DNA of 22,979 nucleotides from a virus, in IMG/VR virus record IMGVR_UViG_3300030328_002148, positions 1,086-24,064 of that record. One strand, written 5' to 3'. Positions within the stretch are counted from its first letter, which is position 1. The number at the start of each line of letters is the position of its first letter. Both the position numbers and the translations under genes were made by a program. Shown one piece after another: positions 1-7,816 of this stretch. The notes below the pieces were generated by a model. That model was not told the DNA's origin and did no database searches. It saw nothing but the letters and a program-made list of their open reading frames with translations.

Positions 1-1074
1 GATGAGCATGGAAGCCCAGTCTTCAATACTCCGGATCATGACGTCTTTGACCCCCATGGAGAGTTAATAGATATAGGCGTAATTGACAGTTGGCAGAATG
101 AAGCTGACGGTTTAAAAAATGACCAAGACGCGTTAAACGAATTTTATAGACAATTTCCAAGAACTACAGAGCACGCGTTTAGAGATGAAACAAAAGGAAG
201 TATATTTAATTTAGTAAAGATATACGAGCAAATAGATTACAATGAAGAGATGTCTAGAACATTAGGTATTTCAAGAGGTAATTTTCAATGGGTTAACGGG
301 ATAAAAGACACTAGTGTTATATTTTATCCAGATCCAAAAGGAAGATTTAAAATAAGTTGGACGCCACCAACAAATATACAAAACAAAATAATAATAAAAA
401 ATGGCATTAAATATCCTGGTAATGAACACATGGGGGCTTTTGGTTGTGACTCATACGATATATCAGGAACTGTAGATGGTCAAGGATCAAAAGGAGCTTT
501 ACACGGTTTAACAAAATTCAGCATGGAAGATGCGCCAGCTAATCAATTTTTTTTAGAATACTTAGCTAGACCACAGACCGCAGAAATGTTTTTTGAAGAT
601 GTATTAATGGCAATAGTTTTTTATGGAATGCCAATACTTGCAGAAAATAATAAACCTAGATTGCTTTATTATCTTAGAAGAAGAGGATATAGGGGTTTTA
701 GTATGAATAGGCCTGATAAAGTATGGAATAAACTATCCGTAGCAGAAAGAGAGATAGGTGGTATACCAAATTCAAGTGAAGATATAAAACAAGCTCACGC
801 TGCAGCAATTGAAATGTATATACAAGGGCACGTGGGAATGAAGCAAGATGGTACTTTTGGTAGTTGTTATTTTAACGAACTACTAAATGATTGGGCAAGA
901 TTTGATATAACTAAAAGAACAAAACATGATGCTTCTATTAGCTCTGGATTAGCTATAATGGCCAACAATAGGCATTTATATTCACCTAATGCAAAAATAG
1001 AAAAACCTAAACTAAACATAAGTATTGCTAAGTATCATAACAAAGGTAATACATCAAAATTAATTAAAGAATAA
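1..1074 (+). CDS. terL: Terminase large subunit, C-terminal part (5' end outside window)
   Basis: The frame is open from base 1 and ends at TAA 1072-1074, giving 357 residues of a protein that begins upstream; the ATG at 250 is internal. The visible part corresponds to the RNase H-like nuclease domain, which cuts concatemeric DNA during packaging; the ATPase domain would lie before the window. A QFPRTTEHAFRDE stretch near residues 62-74 is typical of the linker between the ATPase and nuclease halves. Three acidic residues fit the metal-binding triad: Asp150 in FGCDSYDISGT, Glu215 in PILAENN and Asp310 in KHDASISSGLAIMA (numbered from the first base). The LRRRGYRGF segment between the second and third acids is also usual in phage terminases. 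The portal gene starts two bases after the stop, the common terminase-portal pairing. The assignment is by motif and position; no alignment was run. Confidence 0.88.
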   Translation, partial: DEHGSPVFNTPDHDVFDPHGELIDIGVIDSWQNEADGLKNDQDALNEFYRQFPRTTEHAFRDETKGSIFNLVKIYEQIDYNEEMSRTLGISRGNFQWVNGIKDTSVIFYPDPKGRFKISWTPPTNIQNKIIIKNGIKYPGNEHMGAFGCDSYDISGTVDGQGSKGALHGLTKFSMEDAPANQFFLEYLARPQTAEMFFEDVLMAIVFYGMPILAENNKPRLLYYLRRRGYRGFSMNRPDKVWNKLSVAEREIGGIPNSSEDIKQAHAAAIEMYIQGHVGMKQDGTFGSCYFNELLNDWARFDITKRTKHDASISSGLAIMANNRHLYSPNAKIEKPKLNISIAKYHNKGNTSKLIKE

Positions 1075-1076
1075 AT

Positions 1077-3500
1077 ATGGCAGAGTCTGTTATAAATAAT
1101 TATTTTCCTAGTCAAGTAGTTAGTGACTTAGAAAAAATGAGTAATGAATATGGTTTAAAAGTAGCTAAAGCTATTGAGAACGAGTGGTTTCATGCTGATA
1201 GAGGTTCCAATAGATATAAAACTAATAATAACAATTTTCATAAATTAAGATTGTATGCTAGAGGAGAACAATCAATACAAAAATACAAGGATGAGTTATC
1301 TATAAACGGTGATTTGTCCTATTTAAATTTAGACTGGACACCTGTTCCAATAATACCTAAATTTGTTGATATAGTTGTTAATGGTATAGCTGAAAGAACA
1401 TATGATATAAAAGCTTATTCTCAAGATCCGTATGGAGTTCAAAAAAGAACTGCATATATGGAATCTATACTTAAAGACATGAGAACTCAAGAACTTGCTG
1501 ATTTTGTTGAGCAACAAATGGGTATTGATATTAGAGAAAACAAAAAAGAAGAATTACCTGGTTCAGAAGAAGAGTTAAAACTTCACATGCAATTAACATA
1601 CAAGCAATCTGTTGAGTTAGCAGAAGAACAAGCTTTAAACGTGTTAATGGAAGGTAATAAATACGAGTTAATTAAAAAACAATTTTATTATGACCTTACA
1701 GTTTTAGGCATAGGCGCTGTAAAAACAGAGTTTAATACCTCTCAAGGTGTTGTAATTGATTATGTTGATCCGGCTGATTTAGTTTATTCATATACTGAGT
1801 CGCCATACTTTGACGATGTATATTACGTTGGTGAAGTTAAAATGATACCTGTTAATGAACTTATAAAAGAATTTCCAAATTTAACTTTATCAGAATTACA
1901 AGATATAATTAAAAACAAAAATCACAAGCAAACTAATTATAATAAATCAGGGTCAAATTTAAGAGAAGAAGACAATAATAAAGTTCAAGTTTTATATTTT
2001 AATTATAAAACATATATGAACGAAGTTTATAAAGTAAAAGAAACTGGTACTGGTGCTAAAAAGATATTACCAAAACCTGACACGTTTAATCCACCAAAAG
2101 ATAAGGATGGTAATTTTGACAAACTAGAAAGATCTGTTGAGTGCTTGTATGATGGCGCTATGATATTAGGCACGGAAAAACTACTTAAGTGGGAAATGGC
2201 TAAAAATATGGTGAGGCCAAAAAGTGATTTTACAAAAGTAAAAATGAATTATGCTATTGTAGCTCCTAGAATGTACAAAGGTAAAATTGAAAGTTTAGTA
2301 AGTAGAGTAACTGGTTTTGCCGACATGATACAACTTACGCATTTAAAACTACAACAAGTATTATCAAGAATGGTTCCAGATGGTATATACTTAGATGCAG
2401 ACGGGTTGGCTGAGATAGACTTAGGTAACGGAACTAATTATAACCCACAAGAAGCTTTAAATATGTTTTTCCAAACAGGATCTGTTATAGGTAGATCGTT
2501 TACTTCAGAAGGTGACATGAATCCAGGCAAAGTACCTATACAAGAAATACAATCGGGTTCTGGTGGTCAAAAAATGCAAAGTTTAATTCAAACTTACAAT
2601 TATTATTTACAAATGATAAGAGATACAACCGGATTAAATGAGGCTAGAGATGGTAGTATGCCAGACAAGAACGCTTTAGTAGGGGTGCAAAAATTAGCAG
2701 CAGCTAATTCCAACACTGCGACAAGGCACATCTTACAAGCTGGTTTATATTTAACAGCCGAAACTGCAGAATGCTTATCTCTTAGAATATCAGATATTAT
2801 AGAATATTCTCCAACAAAAGACGCTTTTATACAGCAAATAGGCAATCATAATGTTGCTACATTAGAAGAAATGAAAACTCTTCATCTATATGATTTTGGT
2901 ATATTTATAGAATTAGCGCCAGATGAGGAAGAAAAAATGTTACTTGAAAATAATATACAACAAGCTTTGGCTCAGCAAAATATAGAACTTGAAGATGCTA
3001 TTGATCTTAGAGAAATAAAAAATATTAAACTTGCTAATCAACTATTAAAAATACGTAGAGCTAAAAAACAAGAAAGAGATCAAATAATTCAACAACAAAA
3101 TATTCAAGCCCAAGCGCAGGCTAATATGCAAACGCAACAAGCCGCTGCCCAAATGGAAGTTCAAAAACAACAAGCTCTTTCACAAAGTCAAGCACAACTT
3201 GAGCAAATGAAAGGTCAAATTGAATCTCAAAAAATGCAACAAGAAGTTGCTCATAAGAAAGAGTTAATGCAAATTGAGTTTGAAATGAATATGCAATTAG
3301 AACAAATGAAGAGTCAAACAGTTAGCAATAAAGAAAGAGAGAAAGAAGATCGTAAAGATCAAAGAACAAAAATACAAGCGACACAACAAAGTGAGCTTAT
3401 AGATCAAAGAAAAAATGAAAAACCACCTAAAAACTTTGAATCTGCAGGTAATGATATATTAGGTGGGGGTTTTAATTTAGGTGCCTTTGATCCTAGATAA
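1077..3500 (+). CDS. Portal protein (head-tail connector)
   Basis: The portal forms the dodecameric ring at one capsid vertex through which DNA is packaged and ejected. The 807-residue length is near the upper end for podovirus portals (T7 about 536, P22 about 725, N4 about 763). Supporting segments are an N-terminal helical region with RLYARGEQSIQKYKDEL, the conserved-looking DWTPVPIIPKFVDIVVNGIA (from residue 86), and the GIGAVKTEF...VIDYVDPADLVYSY block (residues 211-239), a common portal clip/wing pattern. From about residue 670 to 780 the chain becomes Gln/Lys/Glu-rich and should form a long coiled coil, perhaps an internal barrel or a scaffold contact. The tail ends in a glycine-rich GGGFNLGAFDPR. 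The start follows the terminase stop by two bases in the context ATAAATATGG, without a Shine-Dalgarno sequence. The identification rests on position between terminase and scaffold plus these segments. Confidence 0.85.
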   Translation: MAESVINNYFPSQVVSDLEKMSNEYGLKVAKAIENEWFHADRGSNRYKTNNNNFHKLRLYARGEQSIQKYKDELSINGDLSYLNLDWTPVPIIPKFVDIVVNGIAERTYDIKAYSQDPYGVQKRTAYMESILKDMRTQELADFVEQQMGIDIRENKKEELPGSEEELKLHMQLTYKQSVELAEEQALNVLMEGNKYELIKKQFYYDLTVLGIGAVKTEFNTSQGVVIDYVDPADLVYSYTESPYFDDVYYVGEVKMIPVNELIKEFPNLTLSELQDIIKNKNHKQTNYNKSGSNLREEDNNKVQVLYFNYKTYMNEVYKVKETGTGAKKILPKPDTFNPPKDKDGNFDKLERSVECLYDGAMILGTEKLLKWEMAKNMVRPKSDFTKVKMNYAIVAPRMYKGKIESLVSRVTGFADMIQLTHLKLQQVLSRMVPDGIYLDADGLAEIDLGNGTNYNPQEALNMFFQTGSVIGRSFTSEGDMNPGKVPIQEIQSGSGGQKMQSLIQTYNYYLQMIRDTTGLNEARDGSMPDKNALVGVQKLAAANSNTATRHILQAGLYLTAETAECLSLRISDIIEYSPTKDAFIQQIGNHNVATLEEMKTLHLYDFGIFIELAPDEEEKMLLENNIQQALAQQNIELEDAIDLREIKNIKLANQLLKIRRAKKQERDQIIQQQNIQAQAQANMQTQQAAAQMEVQKQQALSQSQAQLEQMKGQIESQKMQQEVAHKKELMQIEFEMNMQLEQMKSQTVSNKEREKEDRKDQRTKIQATQQSELIDQRKNEKPPKNFESAGNDILGGGFNLGAFDPR

Positions 3501-3513
3501 ATTTTTTATTAAT

Positions 3514-3531
3514 TATTATATTATATTATGG
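3514..3531 (+). promoter_or_regulatory. 18-nt AT-only leader shared with 6261-6278
   Basis: The 18 bases TATTATATTATATTATGG end on the start codon (plus G) of the scaffold-like gene. Exactly the same 18 bases end on the start of the gene at 6275. No other gene start in the window has it. It could be a -10-like promoter element or an unstructured ribosome entry leader, but it is low-complexity and could be coincidence. Confidence 0.35.
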
Positions 3532-4730
3532 AAGAAAATGTAGAAAATGTAGTTGAAGAAACTACACAACAAACAAGCGATCAACCAGTTGAAGAAACTG
3601 TTGATCAAAGTAAATTTAAAAGCGCTGGAGATGACAGTGTTATTAAAGTAGATTTAAGCAAACCACTAACACCAAAAGAAGATGAAATTAAAGAAAATAA
3701 CTCTGTCGACGAGGGAGTGGCTACAAAGCCTGATAATGCCGAGTCCACAGAAAAACAAGAAGAAGTACAACCGGAAGGAGAAGCACAAGAAGAAACTCCA
3801 GTATTAGAAGAAATTACTAATGAAACTGAAGAGATTCAAGATGAGGCTAAAGAATTAGCCGAGGAAGTTCTTGATGCTAAACTTGAACAAGCTGAAACTG
3901 GAAAACCTTTACCTGAAAATTTACAAAAAGTTGTAGATTTTATAGAAGAAACCGGTGGTACACTAGAAGATTACGTTCGTCTTAATCAAGACTACTCTCA
4001 ATACGACGATATGACTATATTAAGAGAGTATTATAAACAAACCAAAAAACATCTTACTGATGATGAGGTTAGTTTTTTAATTGACGATTCTTTTTCATAT
4101 GATGAAGAAGAAGATGACGAAAGAGAAATAAAAAAGAAAAAAATAGCGCTAAAAGAGCAAGTTGCCAGCGCTAAAGCCCACCTGGACGGGCAAAAGTCCA
4201 AATACTATGAGGAAATTAAAGCTGGTTCTAGGTTAACACCTGAACAACAAAAAGCTTGGGATTTTTTTAATAGATATAACAAGGAATCGGAAGAGAATAA
4301 AAAAATAGCAGAAAAACAAACTAGTACCTTTTTAAATAAAACTAACGAAGTTTTTAACGACAAGTTCAAAGGTTTTGAATATAGTGTCGGTGATAAAAAG
4401 TATAGGTTTAACGTGAAGAATGCTGGAGAGATTAAAGACAGCCAAAGTGATATTAATAATTTTGTCAAAAAGTTTTTGAATGAAAATAATGAAATGTCAG
4501 ACGCTAAAGGTTATCACAAATCACTTTTTACAGCTATGAATCCCGATGCTGTTGCAAACCACTTTTATGAACAAGGTAAGGCCGATGCTTTAAAAGAAAG
4601 TATAGCTAAATCTAAAAATGTTGATATGAACCCTAGAGGATCTCATACTGAGACACAAGCTGGGGGAATGAAATTTAAAGTGCTAGGCGATACCTCTGCT
4701 GATTTTAAGTTTAAAATTAAAAATAAATAA
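3528..4730 (+). CDS. Scaffold-like acidic head assembly protein
   Basis: This 400-residue protein sits between portal and major capsid protein, where scaffolding proteins (T7 gp9, P22 gp8) lie. Residues 1-130 are very rich in Glu, Gln, Asp and Thr with few hydrophobics, so probably disordered. A helical, charged middle follows (LEDYVRLNQDYSQYDD from about residue 146; SFSYDEEEDDEREIKKKKI; a Lys/Glu-rich coiled-coil-like stretch around 200-270). The C-terminus is basic (KFKVLGDTSADFKFKIKNK), which matches the known use of a basic C-terminal end by scaffolds to bind the acidic inner coat surface. There is no signal peptide or membrane segment and no protease motif that I recognise. It probably fills the procapsid and leaves, or is cleaved, on packaging. 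The function is inferred from position and composition, so a minor head protein remains possible. The start context is TATTATGG. Confidence 0.62.
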   Translation: MEENVENVVEETTQQTSDQPVEETVDQSKFKSAGDDSVIKVDLSKPLTPKEDEIKENNSVDEGVATKPDNAESTEKQEEVQPEGEAQEETPVLEEITNETEEIQDEAKELAEEVLDAKLEQAETGKPLPENLQKVVDFIEETGGTLEDYVRLNQDYSQYDDMTILREYYKQTKKHLTDDEVSFLIDDSFSYDEEEDDEREIKKKKIALKEQVASAKAHLDGQKSKYYEEIKAGSRLTPEQQKAWDFFNRYNKESEENKKIAEKQTSTFLNKTNEVFNDKFKGFEYSVGDKKYRFNVKNAGEIKDSQSDINNFVKKFLNENNEMSDAKGYHKSLFTAMNPDAVANHFYEQGKADALKESIAKSKNVDMNPRGSHTETQAGGMKFKVLGDTSADFKFKIKNK

Positions 4731-4750
4731 TAATTTAAAACAATAAAAAA

Positions 4751-6193
4751 ATGGCAATTACTGCAGGAGGTAATTTGAATAAAACTCCGTCCCCTATACA
4801 GGCGACGTTAAGCTCAAATTACATTGATTTTATAGACGGTAGTACTGGTTGGGAACAACAGTATTTACCAGATTTAATGGAAGCTGAAGCTGAAGTTTTC
4901 GGAAAGAGAACTGTTTCAGGATTTCTAAAACAAGTCGGAGCTGAAGAAGCAATGACTGCTGACCAAGTAGTTTGGTCTGAGCAAGGTAGATTACATTTAG
5001 CGTACACTGGTACAATAGATGCGTCTGCTTCATTAGTAACAATTTCAGGTTTAGTAGGTTCTAACGCATCGTACACTTCTGGATCTCACGGTCTTAGAAT
5101 TGGTGATACTTGTTTAGTAGCTTCTGCTACTGTAACTTACCCAGGTCGTGTATCTGCGGTTTCTACTAACGACGTAACAATTCTTCCTTATACTCAGGGT
5201 CACGCAAGTGAAGCTGGTATTGGTATGGGTGATGAAGCTGTTACTGTACTTAAGTATGGTTCTGAGTGGAAAAAAGGATCTGATACTCCTTATTCTACTG
5301 CTAACGAGCCTTCTTTCTTATCTTATAGCAACAAGCCAGCTATTATTAGAGAAATGTATCAAGTCTCAGGATCTGATGCTTCTCAAATTGGTTGGGTTGA
5401 AGTTACTGGAGAAGATGGAACTGGTGGTTACTTATGGTACTTAAAAGCTGAAGGTGAAACTAGAATGCGTTTTGTTGACAACTTAGAGATGACATGTCTT
5501 GAAGGTGTTATGGTAGCTAATGATTCTACTGTAGAAACTTCTATAGGTATGGATACTGGTAAACCAGCTGGTACTCAAGGTTTATTTGATGCTATCGCTG
5601 ATAGAGGAAACAAATCTTCTGGTATTTCTGGTGTTAACGCTGCTACTGATTTAGCTGAATTTGACGCTATCTTAGCTGAGTTTGATAAGCAAGGTGCTAT
5701 TGAAGAAAATATGATGTTTGTTAACAGAGCTACTTCGTTAGCTATTGATGACATGTTAGCTTCAATGAATTCTTATGGATCTGGTGGTACTTCTTGGGGA
5801 GTATTCAACAACTCTGAAGAAATGGCACTTAATTTAGGTTTCTCTGGTTTCAGAAGAGGTTCTTATGACTTCTACAAGTCTGACTGGAAATACTTAAATG
5901 ACCAAGGAACAAGAGGTGCTATCAACGACAGAGCTACTACAGATGCAATACGTGGGGTAATGGTTCCTGCTGGAGTTTCTTCAGTTTATGATGAAAATCT
6001 AGGGAAAAATCTAAAAAGACCTTTCTTACACGTTAGATATAGAGCTTCTCAAACAGACAATAGATACATGAAAACATGGATTACTGGTTCTGTTGGTGCT
6101 ACTACATCTGAATTAGACGCGATGAGAGTTAACTACTTATCTGAAAGATGTTTAGTTACTCAAGGTGCAAATAACTTTATGTTATTGAACTAA
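4751..6193 (+). CDS. Major capsid protein
   Basis: This 480-residue protein follows the scaffold-like gene directly and is followed by a strong terminator, the usual setting of the coat gene. The N-terminal part (GSTGWEQQYLPDLMEAEAEVFGKRT, then QVVWSEQGRLHLAY around Trp75) resembles coat proteins of marine podovirus-like phages as I remember them. Residues 85-150 are Ser/Thr/Gly/Val-rich and read as a beta-rich insertion (VGSNASYTSGSHGLRIGDT). The remainder is mixed alpha/beta as expected for an HK97-type fold, ending in YMKTWITGSVGATTSELDAMRVNYLSERCLV. The gene uses AAC, TTC, TAC and GAC much more than its neighbours together with GGT, GCT, TCT and ACT, which fits very high expression. The leader is A-rich (ACAATAAAAAAATGG) with no Shine-Dalgarno sequence. 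HK97 fold membership is inferred, not tested. Confidence 0.82.
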   Translation: MAITAGGNLNKTPSPIQATLSSNYIDFIDGSTGWEQQYLPDLMEAEAEVFGKRTVSGFLKQVGAEEAMTADQVVWSEQGRLHLAYTGTIDASASLVTISGLVGSNASYTSGSHGLRIGDTCLVASATVTYPGRVSAVSTNDVTILPYTQGHASEAGIGMGDEAVTVLKYGSEWKKGSDTPYSTANEPSFLSYSNKPAIIREMYQVSGSDASQIGWVEVTGEDGTGGYLWYLKAEGETRMRFVDNLEMTCLEGVMVANDSTVETSIGMDTGKPAGTQGLFDAIADRGNKSSGISGVNAATDLAEFDAILAEFDKQGAIEENMMFVNRATSLAIDDMLASMNSYGSGGTSWGVFNNSEEMALNLGFSGFRRGSYDFYKSDWKYLNDQGTRGAINDRATTDAIRGVMVPAGVSSVYDENLGKNLKRPFLHVRYRASQTDNRYMKTWITGSVGATTSELDAMRVNYLSERCLVTQGANNFMLLN

Positions 6194-6201
6194 TCAACTT
6201 T

Positions 6202-6252
6202 AAAAGGAGGGCGGCATGCATGTAAACGCTCTCTGCCCTCCTTTTTATTTTA
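6202..6252 (+). terminator. Rho-independent terminator after the major capsid gene
   Basis: AAAAGGAGGGC (6202-6212) pairs perfectly with GCCCTCCTTTT (6235-6245), an 11-bp stem with a 22-base loop, followed by an interrupted T tract (CTTTTTATTTTATT). It lies 8 bases after the capsid stop codon. The AGGAGG within it is part of the stem and is too far (about 65 bases) from the next start to act as a ribosome binding site. It would separate the head genes from the connector and tail genes, or leak to reduce downstream transcript. Confidence 0.88.
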
Positions 6253-6260
6253 TTAACTTA

Positions 6261-6278
6261 TATTATATTATATTATGG
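6261..6278 (+). promoter_or_regulatory. Second copy of the 18-nt AT-only leader
   Basis: TATTATATTATATTATGG is identical to 3514-3531 and likewise ends on a start codon. It lies immediately downstream of the terminator, where a new promoter would be expected if the connector and tail genes form a separate transcription unit. No convincing -35 element is visible, so the role is open. Confidence 0.35.
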
Positions 6279-7081
6279 CAAAAAAACAAAAAATACAAAA
6301 CGATTTACCAGTAGATTTACCGGAAATCACAGAAACAAAACCAATAGATCAATCTGAAAAAAAATGGGAAGTAAAAGATAGAATTTATTTTTTAAGAGGC
6401 AATAGAAAACCTTTGTCTCATATTATAAAAGCAGCCGATATTTATTGGTTTGACGAAGAAAAAGGACACGAAAGAGAACTTAAATACACAAAAAACCAAA
6501 GAACGTGTTTTGTCGACGAAATGAAGGGTGATCAAAGATTAGCTCATATCATTTTTAGAAATGGAATGCTTGAAGTTCCAAGAGAAAAAACTGTTCTACA
6601 AAAGTTGCTTAGCTTATATCATCCACAAAAAAATACTTTGTATTACGAGTGGCAACCAGATGTAGAGGCTAAAGAAGAAGTAAATACAATAGAAGTGGAA
6701 ATAGAAGCTTTAAACGCTGCTTTAGAAATGGATATTGAAATGGCCGAAGCAATAATGCGTGTAGAGATTGGTTCTAAGGTATCAGAATTAACGTCTAAAG
6801 AACTTAAAAGAGATTTATTAGTTTATGCTAAGAAAAATCCTAAACTATTTTTAGATTTAATTAATGATGACAATATTGTTCTTAGAAATTTTGGGATTAA
6901 AGCTACTGAAATGGGGATGTTAAAATTATCTCCTGATCAAAGAACGTTTAGTTGGGGTTCTAATGATAGAAAACTAATGAATGTACCATTTGATGAGCAT
7001 CCATATTCAGCTTTAGCCGCTTGGTTTAAAACTGATGAAGGCATGGAGATTTACTCAAATATAGAAAAACAATTAAAATAA
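6275..7081 (+). CDS. Unassigned phage protein between capsid and connector genes
   Basis: This 268-residue soluble protein has no signal peptide, membrane segment or catalytic motif that I recognise. Residues 1-30 are polar and probably flexible. Residues 30-115 form a compact mixed domain (RIYFLRGNRKPLSHIIKA, DIYWFDEEKGHERELKYT, CFVDEMKGDQRLAHIIFRNG) that looks like a short domain shared by marine phage structural modules. A Glu-rich helical segment follows around 125-165. The C-terminal half (KELKRDLLVYAKKNPKLFLDLINDDNIVLRNFG, then GMLKLSPDQRTFSWGSNDR) ends with a helix. Position after the capsid gene suggests a head completion, head decoration or assembly role, but nothing in the sequence fixes that. 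It is the first gene after the capsid terminator and has the AT-only leader shared with the scaffold-like gene. Confidence 0.7.
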   Translation: MAKKQKIQNDLPVDLPEITETKPIDQSEKKWEVKDRIYFLRGNRKPLSHIIKAADIYWFDEEKGHERELKYTKNQRTCFVDEMKGDQRLAHIIFRNGMLEVPREKTVLQKLLSLYHPQKNTLYYEWQPDVEAKEEVNTIEVEIEALNAALEMDIEMAEAIMRVEIGSKVSELTSKELKRDLLVYAKKNPKLFLDLINDDNIVLRNFGIKATEMGMLKLSPDQRTFSWGSNDRKLMNVPFDEHPYSALAAWFKTDEGMEIYSNIEKQLK

Positions 7082-7087
7082 TCAAAC

Positions 7088-7126
7088 TGTAGGAGCGATC
7101 GCCCTACGGGGCGATTGCAAACTACA
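7088..7126 (+). other. GC-rich intercistronic hairpin with UACG tetraloop
   Basis: In an otherwise AT-rich sequence, GCGATCGCCC (7095-7104) pairs with GGGCGATTGC (7109-7118) over 10 bp (one G-U wobble), closing the four-base loop TACG (a stable C-UACG-G tetraloop of the UNCG class). An outer 5-bp stem TGTAG/CTACA (7088-7092 with 7122-7126) extends it across a GA/AAA internal loop. No T tract follows on either strand, so it does not look like an intrinsic terminator. It ends 10 bases before the ATG at 7136, so it could protect the downstream message from decay, mark a processing site, or tune initiation. Confidence 0.7.
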
Positions 7127-7135
7127 ATAAAAAAT

Positions 7136-7813
7136 ATGGTAAATATAGATAATGTATATCAAAAAGTTTTAGCTATAGCTAACAAAGAACAAAGAGGATA
7201 TGTAACGCCTCAAGAATTTAATTTATTTGCTGATCAAGTTCAAATGGATATTTTTGAGCAATACTTTTATGATATAAATCAATTTGGTAGAATTCCTGGT
7301 AATGATACAGAGTATGCTGATATGTTAACTTTGTTAGAAGAAAAAATAGCTATATTTAAAAATATAAAACTACTACACTATCAATCACCTTATTTTCAAA
7401 AACCAAGAGAGCTTTATAGATTAGGTACATTAGAAACTGGTTATGGTGAAATTGAGCAAGTAACTCATAAAGAATATTTATCAATGAAACTTTCACCTCT
7501 TGCTAAGCCAACTTTAAAAAGAGCAGTTTTTATTGATATGCCTAAAGGATATAGAATTTATCCGACTTTCACAAACAACGTACACTGTCATTATATTAGA
7601 AAACCTAAAACAGCTAAATGGGGTTATAATGTTATTGGTGAAAATGCTTTGTACGATCCTTCAAAATCAGAAAATTTCCAACTACATCCTTCGGAAGAAA
7701 ACAACTTAATTATAAAGATTCTAGCTTTAGCTGGTGTTGCAATTAAAGATGTTAATTTATATCAAATAGCTTCACAGGAAGACAATAAAAATATTCAACA
7801 AGAAAAATCATAA
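7136..7813 (+). CDS. Probable head-to-tail connector/structural protein
   Basis: I chose the ATG at 7136 (225 residues). The TTG at 7115 would add seven residues but lies inside the 3' arm of a strong hairpin, and the context AATAAAAAATATGG matches the other starts. The N-terminal part is helical (NVYQKVLAIANKEQRGYVTPQEF, DQVQMDIFEQYFYDINQF). The middle is beta-rich with DMPKGYRIYPTF and HCHYIRKPKTAKWGYNV. The C-terminus returns to helix with IIKILALAGVAIKDVNLYQIA, an arrangement resembling small podovirus adaptor proteins that plug the portal. The TAATAAATG junction leaves three bases to the next gene, so co-translation is likely. Adaptor-like role is inferred from order (after capsid, before nozzle) and helix layout; no catalytic motif is present. 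Confidence 0.6.
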   Translation: MVNIDNVYQKVLAIANKEQRGYVTPQEFNLFADQVQMDIFEQYFYDINQFGRIPGNDTEYADMLTLLEEKIAIFKNIKLLHYQSPYFQKPRELYRLGTLETGYGEIEQVTHKEYLSMKLSPLAKPTLKRAVFIDMPKGYRIYPTFTNNVHCHYIRKPKTAKWGYNVIGENALYDPSKSENFQLHPSEENNLIIKILALAGVAIKDVNLYQIASQEDNKNIQQEKS

Positions 7814-7816
7814 TAA

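Noticed and set aside
5208-5444. 78-codon + strand open frame inside the capsid gene
   Set aside because: It lies out of frame in a well supported capsid gene; its Leu-rich translation is a frame-shift image of GGT/GCT/TCT codons.
6205-6210. AGGAGG as a Shine-Dalgarno sequence
   Set aside because: It is the 5' arm of the terminator stem and about 65 bases from the next start codon.
7095-7118. Hairpin as a rho-independent terminator
   Set aside because: The stem is followed by CAAACTACAATAAAA, not a T run, on the + strand, and the reverse strand carries no gene to terminate.
7115-7135. Upstream TTG start for the gene at 7136
   Set aside because: The TTG lies within the paired 3' arm of a strong hairpin; the ATG at 7136 has the A-rich context of all other starts.
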